Assembly: GCA_001275005.1 (NCBI GenBank)
Contig: JWZX01003399.1
Span: 1-64,000, forward strand
DNA length: 64,000 nucleotides
Direction of reading: 5' to 3'
Source: Chrysochromulina tobinii
Lineage: Eukaryota > Haptophyta > Prymnesiales > Chrysochromulinaceae
Below the pieces are notes generated by a model. That model was not told where the DNA came from. It saw nothing but the letters and a program-made list of their open reading frames with translations, and made no database searches. A program made the position numbers and the translations under genes. Shown one piece after another: positions 37,730-46,507 of the stretch (its first letter is position 1; every line of letters starts with the position of its first letter).

Positions 37730-38956
37730 CTAAGCCGCGGGATCCTCTGCGGGCGGCAACCAGTCGATGCCGCTGATGTCGGAAGCGGAGCTGGCATCGG
37801 ATGCCGCCGAGTTACGGCGCGCGTGTTTCGAGGGCAGCGGCGAGAGGTCGCACCAGCGCCAGTTCTGGCAGCAGTGCTCGAGGCGCGCGACCAGCTGGCC
37901 GCCGCGCCGGATGCGATACTTGCTTGCCATCGTCGCGCAGCGCGGCCGTGGCTGCGGACTCTCGAGAGGCTGCAACAGCTGCGCACGCCGCTGGCGCGCG
38001 TACTCCCAGCGCTCCGGGCGCTTGAGCCTATGGTATACGTCCGCCCGATACAGCGCTTGACTGCCACGCGCAACGACGTACTCGGAGAGCGTGAGATGAA
38101 CTAGCGTGAGCGACTCGTTGCGCATCGCCCGGTAAAGCAGATGCATGTAGTACACGTCCTCGGTGAGAACATTGTTCGCCGGGTGGTTCGGATGCGATGT
38201 TTTGAGCTCCTTATTATAGTAGGGGTGCATGATCGCGCGACGCGCCCGCGGCCCGAGTGCATAGGCCTCATCGCCGCAGCAGTCGAAGAGTGTGACGAGC
38301 CGTTGCACCATCGGGCGCGAGTAGCCGAGGAAGTGGCCCTTGGCGTACGGAAATGGGCCGACGGCCTGTGGCCGCAGGCACTCCTGCTTGCTGCGACTAA
38401 GCATCGCGATTGTGCTCACGTTCCGCGCAGACTCCTGTGCAAGCTCCCAGCGTCGGCTCGAGTACGCGAAACAAGTCGAGATCATGGCGACCGGATCCCA
38501 CATGAACCACTCCTCGACGTTGCCGAACACGAGCGAGGGTAATCGTGCGAACGGCGCCATGCGCGCGGCGATCAGCGTCGCGTTGAAGAGCGTGTCGTCG
38601 TCGGCCAGCACGACGAGCAGAGGCGTGTCCTTGCGTGCGGCGGCCGTGCGCAGGAATCGATTGCTCAAAAGGTACTTTTCGAGGCCATACGTCTTCTTTG
38701 CCCGCCGCGCCGCGGGCAAGTCGAAGAGCCACACATCACTACGATTGCGATCAACATCGGCTTGGTCCTGTGCCATCACAAAGCGCAGGGTAATGGCCGT
38801 CGACGCCGCCGATGACGAGGCCGCTGCACCGGCCTTAGTGTCAGCCGAAGATGGGCTGATGACGCCGCTGGTACCTACGCCTGCGCAGAGCTCGCGAATG
38901 GCCTCACGACGCTGCAGCGCGACAGCGTGTCGGTGGCTAGGCACGCCGACGAGCAT
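37730..38956 (-). CDS. GT31-like glycosyltransferase, N-terminus probably incomplete
   Basis: Resembles beta-1,3-galactosyltransferase family 31, which adds sugars in the Golgi. From the first ATG (38956) the protein opens directly in the catalytic domain (MLVGVPSHRHAVALQRREAI RE), where animal enzymes have the I-G-V-x-S...R-R-x-x-I-R block. The D-D-D metal motif lies in VVLADDDTLFN, then GYSRPMVQRLV and LTEDVYYMHLLYRA, corresponding to the E-D-V motif. No signal anchor is present, although family members are type II membrane proteins. The frame is open only to a TTG at 38980, preceded by a stop, so a 5' exon carrying the anchor probably lies upstream. The C-terminal 40 residues are Ser-rich. 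Confidence 0.75.
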   Translation of the reverse strand: MLVGVPSHRHAVALQRREAIRELCAGVGTSGVISPSSADTKAGAAASSSAASTAITLRFVMAQDQADVDRNRSDVWLFDLPAARRAKKTYGLEKYLLSNRFLRTAAARKDTPLLVVLADDDTLFNATLIAARMAPFARLPSLVFGNVEEWFMWDPVAMISTCFAYSSRRWELAQESARNVSTIAMLSRSKQECLRPQAVGPFPYAKGHFLGYSRPMVQRLVTLFDCCGDEAYALGPRARRAIMHPYYNKELKTSHPNHPANNVLTEDVYYMHLLYRAMRNESLTLVHLTLSEYVVARGSQALYRADVYHRLKRPERWEYARQRRAQLLQPLESPQPRPRCATMASKYRIRRGGQLVARLEHCCQNWRWCDLSPLPSKHARRNSAASDASSASDISGIDWLPPAEDPAA

Positions 38957-39284
38957 CGCAATTCCACCCTTTGCGCCCAATTCACGGTCTCTTCACGCCA
39001 GGTGAATTGGATGTTACTACTCGAGAGGGAACGACGACGAGCGAACCGTCACCAACCGCGACTCTCCGCATGCGGGTCCGCATGACCGCAAACGCGCGCA
39101 CGACGTTATGTCAGCGTACACGGAACAGTAGGGACTGCGGCTTCCCGCTCACTGTCTTCGTGTGTACATGGGAGGTCGTTTCTCAGCACCGCGTGTGCAG
39201 CACGACACGGAATTTCTGTTACAAAACTCAAACTTCAATGTATGTCTCGTCCGCACGAGTGCCGACGACGACGGCCGCACAACC
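38957..39284. promoter_or_regulatory. Divergent upstream region, may hide the GT31-like first exon
   Basis: This region lies between the GT31-like frame and the next plus-strand gene. No clear signal-anchor exon was found by eye. Confidence 0.35.
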
Positions 39285-39902
39285 ATGATGTCTCCGCCGG
39301 CCGTGCACCGCGTCTCGAAGGGGACCTTCCACGCGGCGCGTCATTCGGTGCTCGATGAGATCGTCTTCAACCGCGACTTTGACAAGTCGCGCTCATCCTC
39401 GATCAACCGCGGTCGCGACACGTGGACCTTTCAACCCAGTTACTCGGGCTTCCAGTCGCTGGCGCTGCAGATGCGGCCCGATCAGTCGATCGGACGCCTA
39501 CCGGCCATGATGATGGATGGCACGGTGTCTAGCCACGCCTCCTTGCCGCAGATCGTCGCGCACGGCTCGAGGGCGAGCAGCATCCAAATCAAGCACAACC
39601 CAGCTCTCTGCGGGTTCGTGACCGAGAAGGTCACGAAACTTCCGTTTGCGCCCGGGCTGCGTCCGGACGCGAACTTCGGGCGGCTGAAAAACCACGTTGA
39701 GCTGCGCAACCACGAGAGCGACCTCATCATCAACCTCAACACGCCCAACCAGTACCCGCCCTCCCCATTCACACCAATGTTTCGGCCGCTCGGCTCCGTC
39801 CAGCCGAACGTGCAGCCTCCGGGACGGCCAGTCACCACTCATCAGCCCGGCCGTCATCGCTTCTTCATGTCCGACATCACGCCCAAAATTGGCTCGGTGT
39901 AG
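39285..39902 (+). CDS. Small protein with one unit like the 1432-aa repeat protein
   Basis: A 205-residue single-exon protein of unnamed family. Near the N-terminus VLDEIVFNRDFDKSRSSS matches the VDEVVFNHDMDLSGSDS-type strand that recurs in the protein at 9232-13530. The rest is basic, Pro-rich and without a membrane helix; NFGRLKNHVELRNHESDLII and HRFFMSDITPKIGSV are the most structured parts. Adjacent ATGs at 39285 and 39288 are both possible starts. Shared motif use suggests the two proteins belong to one structural system, which is inference. Confidence 0.65.
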   Translation: MMSPPAVHRVSKGTFHAARHSVLDEIVFNRDFDKSRSSSINRGRDTWTFQPSYSGFQSLALQMRPDQSIGRLPAMMMDGTVSSHASLPQIVAHGSRASSIQIKHNPALCGFVTEKVTKLPFAPGLRPDANFGRLKNHVELRNHESDLIINLNTPNQYPPSPFTPMFRPLGSVQPNVQPPGRPVTTHQPGRHRFFMSDITPKIGSV

Positions 39903-40307
39903 ATGCTTTTACAACGAGATCAACGCAGCTGCGACACCGGAGAGAGAGCAAGCGCAGCGTCCCGTACCACACCACAGGTCGCTCATGCCGACTCGCGCGC
40001 CTGCGCTTGCATCCTCCGAGTCGGCACTCCAGTGTCAATACAGTGTCCCTTGCGCAGATATTGCTCTCTCCGGTGGCTGTGTCGTATTTCTGTTTCCTTT
40101 GCGCGCGCGCGAGGAGCTCGTGATTCGCTCTTTCATGTGTGTGTGTCCCGCGCTCCGCTCTGTGACCTCTTTGAGAGAGTCTGAGCTGGATGTAACGACG
40201 GAGGACATGGGGGGACCAAAACATTACGGCTCCAACTCTCACGAGTGTGAAACGGCTGTGAGCCGGAGCTTGACACGGGAAGGCCAGAACGCGGGCAAGC
40301 AAAGAAG
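39903..40307. other. Intergenic region upstream of the SET gene, no gene seen
   Basis: No conserved frame was recognised. Confidence 0.45.
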
Positions 40308-42119
40308 ATGGCTTTGGACTCGCTCCGTGAGAATGCCGCGGACCGAGCCGCTGTATACTTTGGTGAGCAGCAGTTGAGCACACCGTACAGTGATAGAAGA
40401 GTAGCTGTGCAAATTCTGGAGCAGCTCCGAGACGCACCGGAGCACGAAGAACTGCGGCGGCGGGCCCACGAGTTGATCAACGGTGCGGCGGCTGAGAACC
40501 CGCCGGCTGGTCTCAGTATCGATCCAAAGGAAGCCAAGGAGCTCGCCGCGTGGATGCACGATTTTCTTCCGGAGCCGCACGTGCTGCACTTGTGCAACTT
40601 TGCACGGACTGGCCGTGGGCTTGCCTCCGGCCCGGCAGGCCTTGAGGCGGGCGAGGTGGCGCTGCGTATTCCGGAGGAGCTCGTGCTGACGGCCGACCAT
40701 GCGCGTATGCACGCGCTTGCCGGCCCATGTCTGGCGCACTGCGGCGCTGAGGTCCATGAGGACGTGCTGCTCTCTTTCGCGCTTCTTCTCGAGACGAGGC
40801 CGGCGTGGGTGAGGTATCGCACGATGATGCCTAAAAGGCCGCCGTGCGCATTGATGTGGAGGCCGGCGCAGCTGCAGCGGATGCGTGGCACCCCGTTGGC
40901 TGATCAAACTGAGGCATTGCGCGACGCCCTTATCGAGCAGCACAAGATGCTCCTCAACCTCCTCCAGAGGGCCTTTGTCACCGAGCCGCAGCTCGAGCAT
41001 CAGATGATGTGGGATCACTTCATTTGGGCCTACTGCATCGTCGAGAGCCGCGGTGTGCGCCTAGCGCTCGGGCCGCCAGGGAGCGAGAAGTGCACGTGCC
41101 TGGTGCCCATCCTCGACATGTGTAATCACTCGCCCTCCGCAGCTCTCGGATGGCCCGCACGCGCCGCAGCCGAAAGTGGCGCCGTAGCGGGCGCCCCCGA
41201 TGGAACTGCGGCAGCCGTCAGCTCGAGCGCCGTCGCCGCTATGGGCATCTCGACCTTAACGGCCGGAGCGATCGGTTCAGGCGGCGTGCTCGAGGTGCGC
41301 ACGCTGCGCCCCCTCGCGCCAGGCGAGGAGGCATGCCTCTATTACGGTCCGCTCGCCTGCTTACAGACGCTCCAACACTATGGTTTCATCGACGCGCCGA
41401 TGCTCGCACACGAGGTCACGCAGATTGACCTCGAATATCCGGACGAGGAGGAGGAGGACGCGGTGGGTGCGGCGGCGCTGCACGCACTGCGTGCTCGGCT
41501 GCTAGCAGAGCACGGCCTGTCCACCTCGCCCCACTTTCTGCGCGCGCACGGCGAGATCGCCCCGAGATTGCTCCGAGCGCTTCGCATACTGACCATGGGA
41601 GCTGCGGACTTGAGAGCCTGTGCGGTACTGGATCCTGAGCTGCGGGCGAGCGCACTCGAAAATGCCTCGGGGATGACCGACGCGGCGGGCGCGCTCAGGT
41701 CCATTGCGGAGGGTATGGCCGAATCGCTTGTGATGGCCGCGGCGGCAAGCGCGGAGGCGGCAGCGGCGGAGGGCGAGGGCGCCGTGCCAGGCGCTGTGCC
41801 CGACGAGGCTGACGCTGACGTGGATGCCGCCATCGAATCGTACCTCGGCTTCCAGCGCCGCGTTCTTTGGCACACTCTGGGCGCGGCGGATGCGCTCGAG
41901 GCTGGCCATGGCGCACACGATGAGGCAGCAGGGGAGGTGGACGAGGACGAGGGTGCAGAGGAGGAGGAGGACGACGACAACGATGACGATGACGACGAGC
42001 TCGAAGTCAAAAATACTGTTGGCAAGGAGCCTGCGGCAACTGCCGATAGAGTCGGGAAGAAGCGTGCGTATGAGGATCGTCAGGCTGCTGCACGGAGTTC
42101 ACAAGCCAAGGGTTTTTAA
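40308..42119 (+). CDS. SET-domain lysine methyltransferase of the SETD6/Rubisco-LSMT class
   Basis: A 603-residue single-exon protein. The split SET domain lies at about 80-370: VLHLCNFARTGRGLASGPAG and EVALRIPEELVLT at the start, then the insert (iSET), MMWDHFIWAYCIVESRGVRL and CLVPILDMCNHSPSAALGWP with the catalytic N-H motif. It closes with GEEACLYYGPLACLQTLQHY GFI, containing the conserved Tyr and the Y-G block. An Ala/Gly/Ser insertion of about 45 residues separates NHS from the last part of SET. The C-terminus is highly acidic (DEDEGAEEEEDDDNDDDDDE) with a basic end. Targets of this class include Rubisco, ribosomal proteins and histones; which one applies is unknown. Confidence 0.88.
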   Translation: MALDSLRENAADRAAVYFGEQQLSTPYSDRRVAVQILEQLRDAPEHEELRRRAHELINGAAAENPPAGLSIDPKEAKELAAWMHDFLPEPHVLHLCNFARTGRGLASGPAGLEAGEVALRIPEELVLTADHARMHALAGPCLAHCGAEVHEDVLLSFALLLETRPAWVRYRTMMPKRPPCALMWRPAQLQRMRGTPLADQTEALRDALIEQHKMLLNLLQRAFVTEPQLEHQMMWDHFIWAYCIVESRGVRLALGPPGSEKCTCLVPILDMCNHSPSAALGWPARAAAESGAVAGAPDGTAAAVSSSAVAAMGISTLTAGAIGSGGVLEVRTLRPLAPGEEACLYYGPLACLQTLQHYGFIDAPMLAHEVTQIDLEYPDEEEEDAVGAAALHALRARLLAEHGLSTSPHFLRAHGEIAPRLLRALRILTMGAADLRACAVLDPELRASALENASGMTDAAGALRSIAEGMAESLVMAAAASAEAAAAEGEGAVPGAVPDEADADVDAAIESYLGFQRRVLWHTLGAADALEAGHGAHDEAAGEVDEDEGAEEEEDDDNDDDDDELEVKNTVGKEPAATADRVGKKRAYEDRQAAARSSQAKGF

Positions 42120-42138
42120 TTGAGCCGACTATAGAGAC

Positions 42139-42144
42139 AATAAA
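42139..42144 (+). terminator. AATAAA possible polyadenylation signal after the SET gene
   Basis: AATAAA lies 20 nt beyond the stop codon. Its use as a signal in this organism is unproven. Confidence 0.35.
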
Positions 42145-42159
42145 AGGTTCATCAAAGTA

Positions 42160-42190
42160 TTTTCACAGCAAAAAGGTATTTTCACAGCCC
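42160..42190. repeat. Short direct repeat of aaggtattttcacagc type
   Basis: The words aaagtattttcacagc and aaggtattttcacagc stand side by side between the SET and ABM genes. Confidence 0.8.
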
Positions 42191-42286
42191 ATCCAACGAA
42201 ATCATGAACGAAATCGGCGAGTGGCTCGACCCCTGTGTGGCTCCGGCTTCAGAAGCACTGAACACGAACGTTGCACGGGTCCGCGC

Positions 42287-42667
42287 ATGCTGCGGTCATC
42301 GCTGGGACCCAGATCAACGATACTACGTTCGTCGACGCTCTCTTCCTGTGCACGACTTTTGTGCTCGCGACCGTATGCTCTCATGGTGACGGTGAACGTC
42401 AGCCCTGAAAAGAAGGATGAGTTCCTCGCAATCATGGCCGCCGATGCCGTCGGAACACGTAACGAAGCTGAAAATCTGCGCTTCGACCTATTGGCCGACG
42501 AACAAGACAGCTCAAAGTTCTATCTGTACTCCGTTTACAAAAGCAAGCAAGGCCTGGATGCCCACCGCAAAACGCCACACTATAAAGCGTGGAACGACTT
42601 TCGTGCCTCGGGCGGTGTTGTGAGCCAGGAGGCCTCTAAGGCGTATGCCATCGAGTGGACGGGCTAA
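42287..42667 (+). CDS. Antibiotic-biosynthesis-monooxygenase (ABM) fold protein, probably mitochondrial
   Basis: A 126-residue protein. The C-terminal ~95 residues form a dimeric alpha/beta-barrel ABM domain: MVTVNVSPEKKDEFLAIMAA, DAVGTRNEAENLRFDLLADE, FYLYSVYKSKQGLDAHRKTP HYKAW. This is the pattern of YgiN/LsrG-type quinol or small-molecule monooxygenases. The first ~32 residues (MLRSSLGPRSTILRSSTLSS) have Arg, Ser and Leu and no acidic residues, a classic mitochondrial presequence. The first ATG in frame is at 42287; the frame upstream starts with GTG. The substrate is unknown. Confidence 0.82.
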   Translation: MLRSSLGPRSTILRSSTLSSCARLLCSRPYALMVTVNVSPEKKDEFLAIMAADAVGTRNEAENLRFDLLADEQDSSKFYLYSVYKSKQGLDAHRKTPHYKAWNDFRASGGVVSQEASKAYAIEWTG

Positions 42668-42812
42668 ATCGTTTGAACCTACTCGAATACGCCAAAATTT
42701 CGTCACGCACTGAGGACTATGGCGAACAGCCGCACCTGGGCGCCAAGGGCCTATGGTCGTTTCGTGTGAATACAGGATTCTCTCAGTGCTATAAATCACC
42801 ACGAGAAAGCTC

Positions 42813-42832
42813 AAATTAACGTGAACGTGAAC
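42813..42832 (+). promoter_or_regulatory. 20-bp motif shared with the lumenal-protein gene upstream region
   Basis: AAATTAACGTGAACGTGAAC lies about 85 bp before the ankyrin ATG. The identical 20-mer occurs at 46862-46881 upstream of the visible PsbQ-like exon. Confidence 0.4.
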
Positions 42833-42917
42833 CGCGAGAAAGCTCCTTCGTAGAATTCGACACTATTCACATCTGCAGACCGTGAGGTTACATGTAACTT
42901 CATTTGTGCATGTGGAG

Positions 42918-44513
42918 ATGGAGATTTCTCTGGCAAAGAGGACGGCTGCGGGGCGGCGGGGTGCCCTCTCCGCCGGCTTGAAGGAGGCGCAAAAAGAAAA
43001 AGCCAGTGCCAAAGCGACCGTGTCACTCGATGACCTTTCAGATGATGACGACGAGACCAACCTATTGTGTGCCGCTTGCCTGAGCGGCCGTGTGCCCGTC
43101 GTGCGTAAGGCGCTGAAAGCGACATGCACAGACGTTAACGCTGTGGGCAGTCAGGGTACGACACCACTCTTCATCGCAAGTCAAGGGGGCCACAGCGAGA
43201 TTGTCTCAATCCTACTCGCGGCGCAGGCGGATCCCTCGCAGGCCTGTTTTGGCGGCGCCACTCCGCTTTACATGGCGAGCTCGCGCAACCACGCCGAGGT
43301 CGTGCGGCTGCTCGTGCGTGCCGGCGCTCCCGTGGACGCCCTCGCCAACGGCTACTACACGCCACTGCTGGCAGCCGTGTCACACGGCTGCGATGAGGCG
43401 GCACGCACTCTACTCGCCGAGGGCGCGGACGTGCACGTTCGCTCGGACAAGTGGGGTACCTATGTGCATGCGGCGGCCAAGAGCGGCAAGGTGGACATGC
43501 TCAAGATACTCATCGCCTTCGATGCCGATCTCGAGGCGCTGTTTGATGGACTCGCGGCGCAGGCGCTCGCGGAGCGTCGCGGACACACTGAGGCGGCCAA
43601 CCTGTTGCGTAAGGCCATTGAGCGCCGCGCGCAGCGTGTGGCGGCGCAGGAGCTGGCTCGCGATGCGGCGCACGCAGTTTGCGACAACTCGACCCCCGAA
43701 GCACTTGCTGCCGCCTACGCCGAGGCCGTCGAGCGCCGTGATGCAGAACGCTCGTCGAATGCGTTGAACGCAGCCGCCTCTGAGCTCGAGGGCGCTTCAG
43801 CGCTGACGCCCGAGGAGGCGGAGGCAGCGCGGCTGGCGGCCGAGAAGAAGGCCCAGAAGCGTGCGAGGCAGAAGGCGCGCAAGCAGGAGGAGGCGGCGGA
43901 GGCGGCGCTGACGGCCGAGGCGGCAGCGGCCGCAGCTGCTGCGTCGACAGCAGCCGCGGCCTCTGCGACGCCGGGCTACAACAGCAGCCTCGGCGATGCG
44001 GCGGTGATGAGCGCTAGTCCCTCCCTCAAGTCACCGTTGCAGCACGCGCGTGCCGCAGAGGGCGAGTATACCACACGCGCCTCGCCGCCGATGTCCGTGG
44101 ATGACATGCGCCGCGCAGACGTGCGGCTTGCGGAACGCACCCTAGCGGAACTCTCGATGGGTGCGGCGAGGAGACTGGCGCACAGCGTGGCCGTCGAGGA
44201 GGTCGCGTCTGGGCTGCACAAGGAGGAGGTGCAGAACCAGCTGCGGATGCTGGCCGGCGGCGCCGCACGGCGCGAGGCCGCGGCGCATGCTGTAGAGGAG
44301 GTGGTGGCTGCGGCTCAGAAGGACGAGAAGAGAAGCAAGCTACGCGCCCTCGTGGGCGCGGCGATGCGGCGCGACGCGACGACGCAGGCGCTCGCCATCC
44401 GAGCGAGGCTCGAGGGAGGTGAGGACGCCGAAGAGGCAGAAGAGACGCCGTCCGTGGCGCCGGCGGAGGACTCCGAGCCACAGCGAGCTGGTGGCTGTGT
44501 GGACGTCTCTTGA
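42918..44513 (+). CDS. Ankyrin-repeat protein with Ala-rich helical C-terminus
   Basis: A 531-residue single-exon protein from the ATG at 42918 (the frame upstream starts with GTG). About five ankyrin repeats lie at residues 38-225: ETNLLCAACLSGRVPVVRKA, GTTPLFIASQGGHSEIVSIL, GATPLYMASSRNHAEVVRLL, YYTPLLAAVSHGCDEAARTL, TYVHAAAKSGKVDMLKILI. A charged Ala/Glu/Lys coiled-coil follows, then near residues 400-500 a recurrent helical unit (LRMLAGGAARREAAAHAVEE and KLRALVGAAMRRDATTQALA) that looks duplicated. There is no membrane helix or catalytic domain. It is a protein-interaction scaffold; its partner is unknown. Confidence 0.85.
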   Translation: MEISLAKRTAAGRRGALSAGLKEAQKEKASAKATVSLDDLSDDDDETNLLCAACLSGRVPVVRKALKATCTDVNAVGSQGTTPLFIASQGGHSEIVSILLAAQADPSQACFGGATPLYMASSRNHAEVVRLLVRAGAPVDALANGYYTPLLAAVSHGCDEAARTLLAEGADVHVRSDKWGTYVHAAAKSGKVDMLKILIAFDADLEALFDGLAAQALAERRGHTEAANLLRKAIERRAQRVAAQELARDAAHAVCDNSTPEALAAAYAEAVERRDAERSSNALNAAASELEGASALTPEEAEAARLAAEKKAQKRARQKARKQEEAAEAALTAEAAAAAAAASTAAAASATPGYNSSLGDAAVMSASPSLKSPLQHARAAEGEYTTRASPPMSVDDMRRADVRLAERTLAELSMGAARRLAHSVAVEEVASGLHKEEVQNQLRMLAGGAARREAAAHAVEEVVAAAQKDEKRSKLRALVGAAMRRDATTQALAIRARLEGGEDAEEAEETPSVAPAEDSEPQRAGGCVDVS

Positions 44514-44995
44514 TGTCTTGAACACGTTACTTGCGGCACGCAGCACGGCCACCGTGCAGACGCCCATTAATATTTTGAGTTTTGTTGGTTTTCCAAGAGA
44601 AGCCTTGGGTCTCGTGGTCGAATGCTGTCGTGCTCGGCGAAGACAAGAGTGACCCGAAGCCATTGTGAAGCTCTTCGGAAAGATAGACGAAGACAAACAC
44701 TAGCGGTTGCATTGAGCCGTCAGAGTCGTGCTCGCCGCAGAGCTGAAGGAACCGTGAACACACCCGGAATAAAAGTGGAAGGAAAGAAGGCGGCTGAGGT
44801 GCTCGAAAAGCAGGTCAAGGAAAAGCGCCGCGCTTCCACAAAAGATTCGAGAGTCTCCGCCGGTTCTTTGCTCTCTGGTAGGAACCTATGTGCTCTAGTG
44901 AGCGCCTCCCACGCACGCCTTTTCGGGGCTTGTGGGTGTGTGTCTGGCCGAGAGGGCCCTGAAACGAACGAACGAACGAGAAGGAACCTACATGT
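44514..44995. other. Intergenic region carrying a dispersed repeat copy
   Basis: No gene was found apart from a repeat at 44898-44970. Confidence 0.5.
44898..44970 (+). repeat. Dispersed ~75-bp repeat, copy A
   Basis: It begins GTGAGCGCCTCCCACGCACG and contains gtgtgtctggccgagagggc. It is nearly identical to the reverse complement of 63686-63760, and its first ~40 bp recur near 5661-5700. It is followed by a (CGAA)n run. It begins with a consensus 5' splice site but has no recognised transposon ends. Confidence 0.8.
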
Positions 44996-46507
44996 ATGTG
45001 CATGCAAAGTGTGCGACGAAAAAAAAATATTAGAAAGGAATCATATGTTCGTATCCGGATAGAGAGCTTCATCCAAATGGTCACGGTCGAGCAATGCTTG
45101 GAGCATGGCTCATGGCATCCCGCGTCGGGAAAGCATGCCATGCGAAACCTTTCCATTCTTCTCTCCAAGGAATCCAAGTACTTGTGCAGCGATCGGCGGC
45201 AGGAGCGTCTCAGCCTCCAACGGCACCAGTGGACGGGTGACTCAAACGAGTGTGCACAGCTTCTCATCGACCCACTCTCACCTGAGCTGCGGCTCGGTAA
45301 TCTTACAGCTGGAGACAAGAGGCTCGGCACGAGCCTGGCAATCGCTCCCGTCCACATCGCCTTCCTCGGCGACTCCGTTGGCGCTCAGGCGATTGCGGCG
45401 CTTTCAGCTGCAATCAACATCAAAGCTAGTCTGCGACGAGTGCGCTTCGTGGACAAGTCATCGTCATTCTGCAGGCTCAACTGCCATCTGGCGACGATTC
45501 CGTCGAGCCAGGAGGGCTGTTTGAGCCTCCTAGACTCGATCGACTGGCCAAGCAGTGGACGAGGCTCCCAGGCTCGACAGAACGGCAAGCTGCCACCTGC
45601 TGACGCACAAAAGGGCAACTCGCCTGCTGCTCGGCGTGTCCTCCTCGTCGGCGCCGGCATGTGGTACAACCTGAAGCCGTACTGCAACGGAACAGGTGGC
45701 AGCTTATTCGGGAACGCGGCCGGCACGCCTTGCCAGAAAACTGTACTTGGACACCACGTCAAGCCCGAGGACCTCTCCCTCGACCACACCGACCCGCTCC
45801 ACACACACCCTCGGCAGTTTTGGCGGCAGTACCACCGTCACTTTGGCATGCCGCCGTGGGGCTGGTACAGCTGGGGGCGGCGGCTGCAGGGCACCGCGAC
45901 CATCGCCGAGTATGAGAGCGACGTGGCCTCCTTCCTGGATGCGGCGCTGCCCTGGGCGCGCAATCGGTCCGTCCACCTCATATGGATGGAGTCCACCCCT
46001 CAGCACTTTGGCACAGAAGCACGATGCCAGGAGGTGCCGGCGTCGCCCATGGAACCTGGCCCGTGGCCCGTGCAGCTCGAGGCGCTGTGCCGCCGCGCTC
46101 GTGGCCCTAGCAATCGCGGGGATGGGCTTAGGGATGGGCGCGAGCTGATGGCCACCGAGTGCCAGGGAGATTGGCGCAATCATATGGTTCGGCCGCTGCT
46201 CCGTGCTCGTGGAGTCCCTTTTGTGCCCCTGGCGGCCGCGCTGAGCACGCGCTCGCATCTGCACACGGGCGGTAGCGGCGACTGCACGCACTGGTGCGAG
46301 GGCACCGAGGCGTCGCTCTTCATGGCAACGGCCCTACTCAATACCATTGCAAGCGTGTTGGCTGGCCCGCAGGCCCGGGGGCTGACTGAGCCACTGTGTG
46401 GGGGGCGGGTGGCGGGGCGGGGGTGCAGGATGCGCCAAGGGGCTGGGATGCGCGGAAGCTACGCGGAAGCGGAAAGTGAAAACTTCAAGTCCGGCATTGG
46501 TGTGTGA
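44996..46507 (+). CDS. PC-esterase / TBL-like SGNH acyltransferase
   Basis: 503 residues from ATG 44996; ATG 45077 would give 476. The N-terminal CLEHGSWHP resembles the TBL-domain start. The GDS motif is in VHIAFLGDSVGAQAI (Ser nucleophile) and the D-x-x-H motif in GDCTHWCEGTEA, as in trichome-birefringence-like and PC-esterase proteins that O-acetylate or deacylate polysaccharides. Between them lie VGAGMWYNLKPY and VHLIWMESTPQHFGT, the block conserved before the sequence containing the second Cys. Ser, Asp and His are all present. No clear signal peptide or membrane anchor is visible, so a 5' exon may be missing. The C-terminus after residue ~460 is Gly/Arg-rich. Confidence 0.78.
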   Translation: MCMQSVRRKKNIRKESYVRIRIESFIQMVTVEQCLEHGSWHPASGKHAMRNLSILLSKESKYLCSDRRQERLSLQRHQWTGDSNECAQLLIDPLSPELRLGNLTAGDKRLGTSLAIAPVHIAFLGDSVGAQAIAALSAAINIKASLRRVRFVDKSSSFCRLNCHLATIPSSQEGCLSLLDSIDWPSSGRGSQARQNGKLPPADAQKGNSPAARRVLLVGAGMWYNLKPYCNGTGGSLFGNAAGTPCQKTVLGHHVKPEDLSLDHTDPLHTHPRQFWRQYHRHFGMPPWGWYSWGRRLQGTATIAEYESDVASFLDAALPWARNRSVHLIWMESTPQHFGTEARCQEVPASPMEPGPWPVQLEALCRRARGPSNRGDGLRDGRELMATECQGDWRNHMVRPLLRARGVPFVPLAAALSTRSHLHTGGSGDCTHWCEGTEASLFMATALLNTIASVLAGPQARGLTEPLCGGRVAGRGCRMRQGAGMRGSYAEAESENFKSGIGV

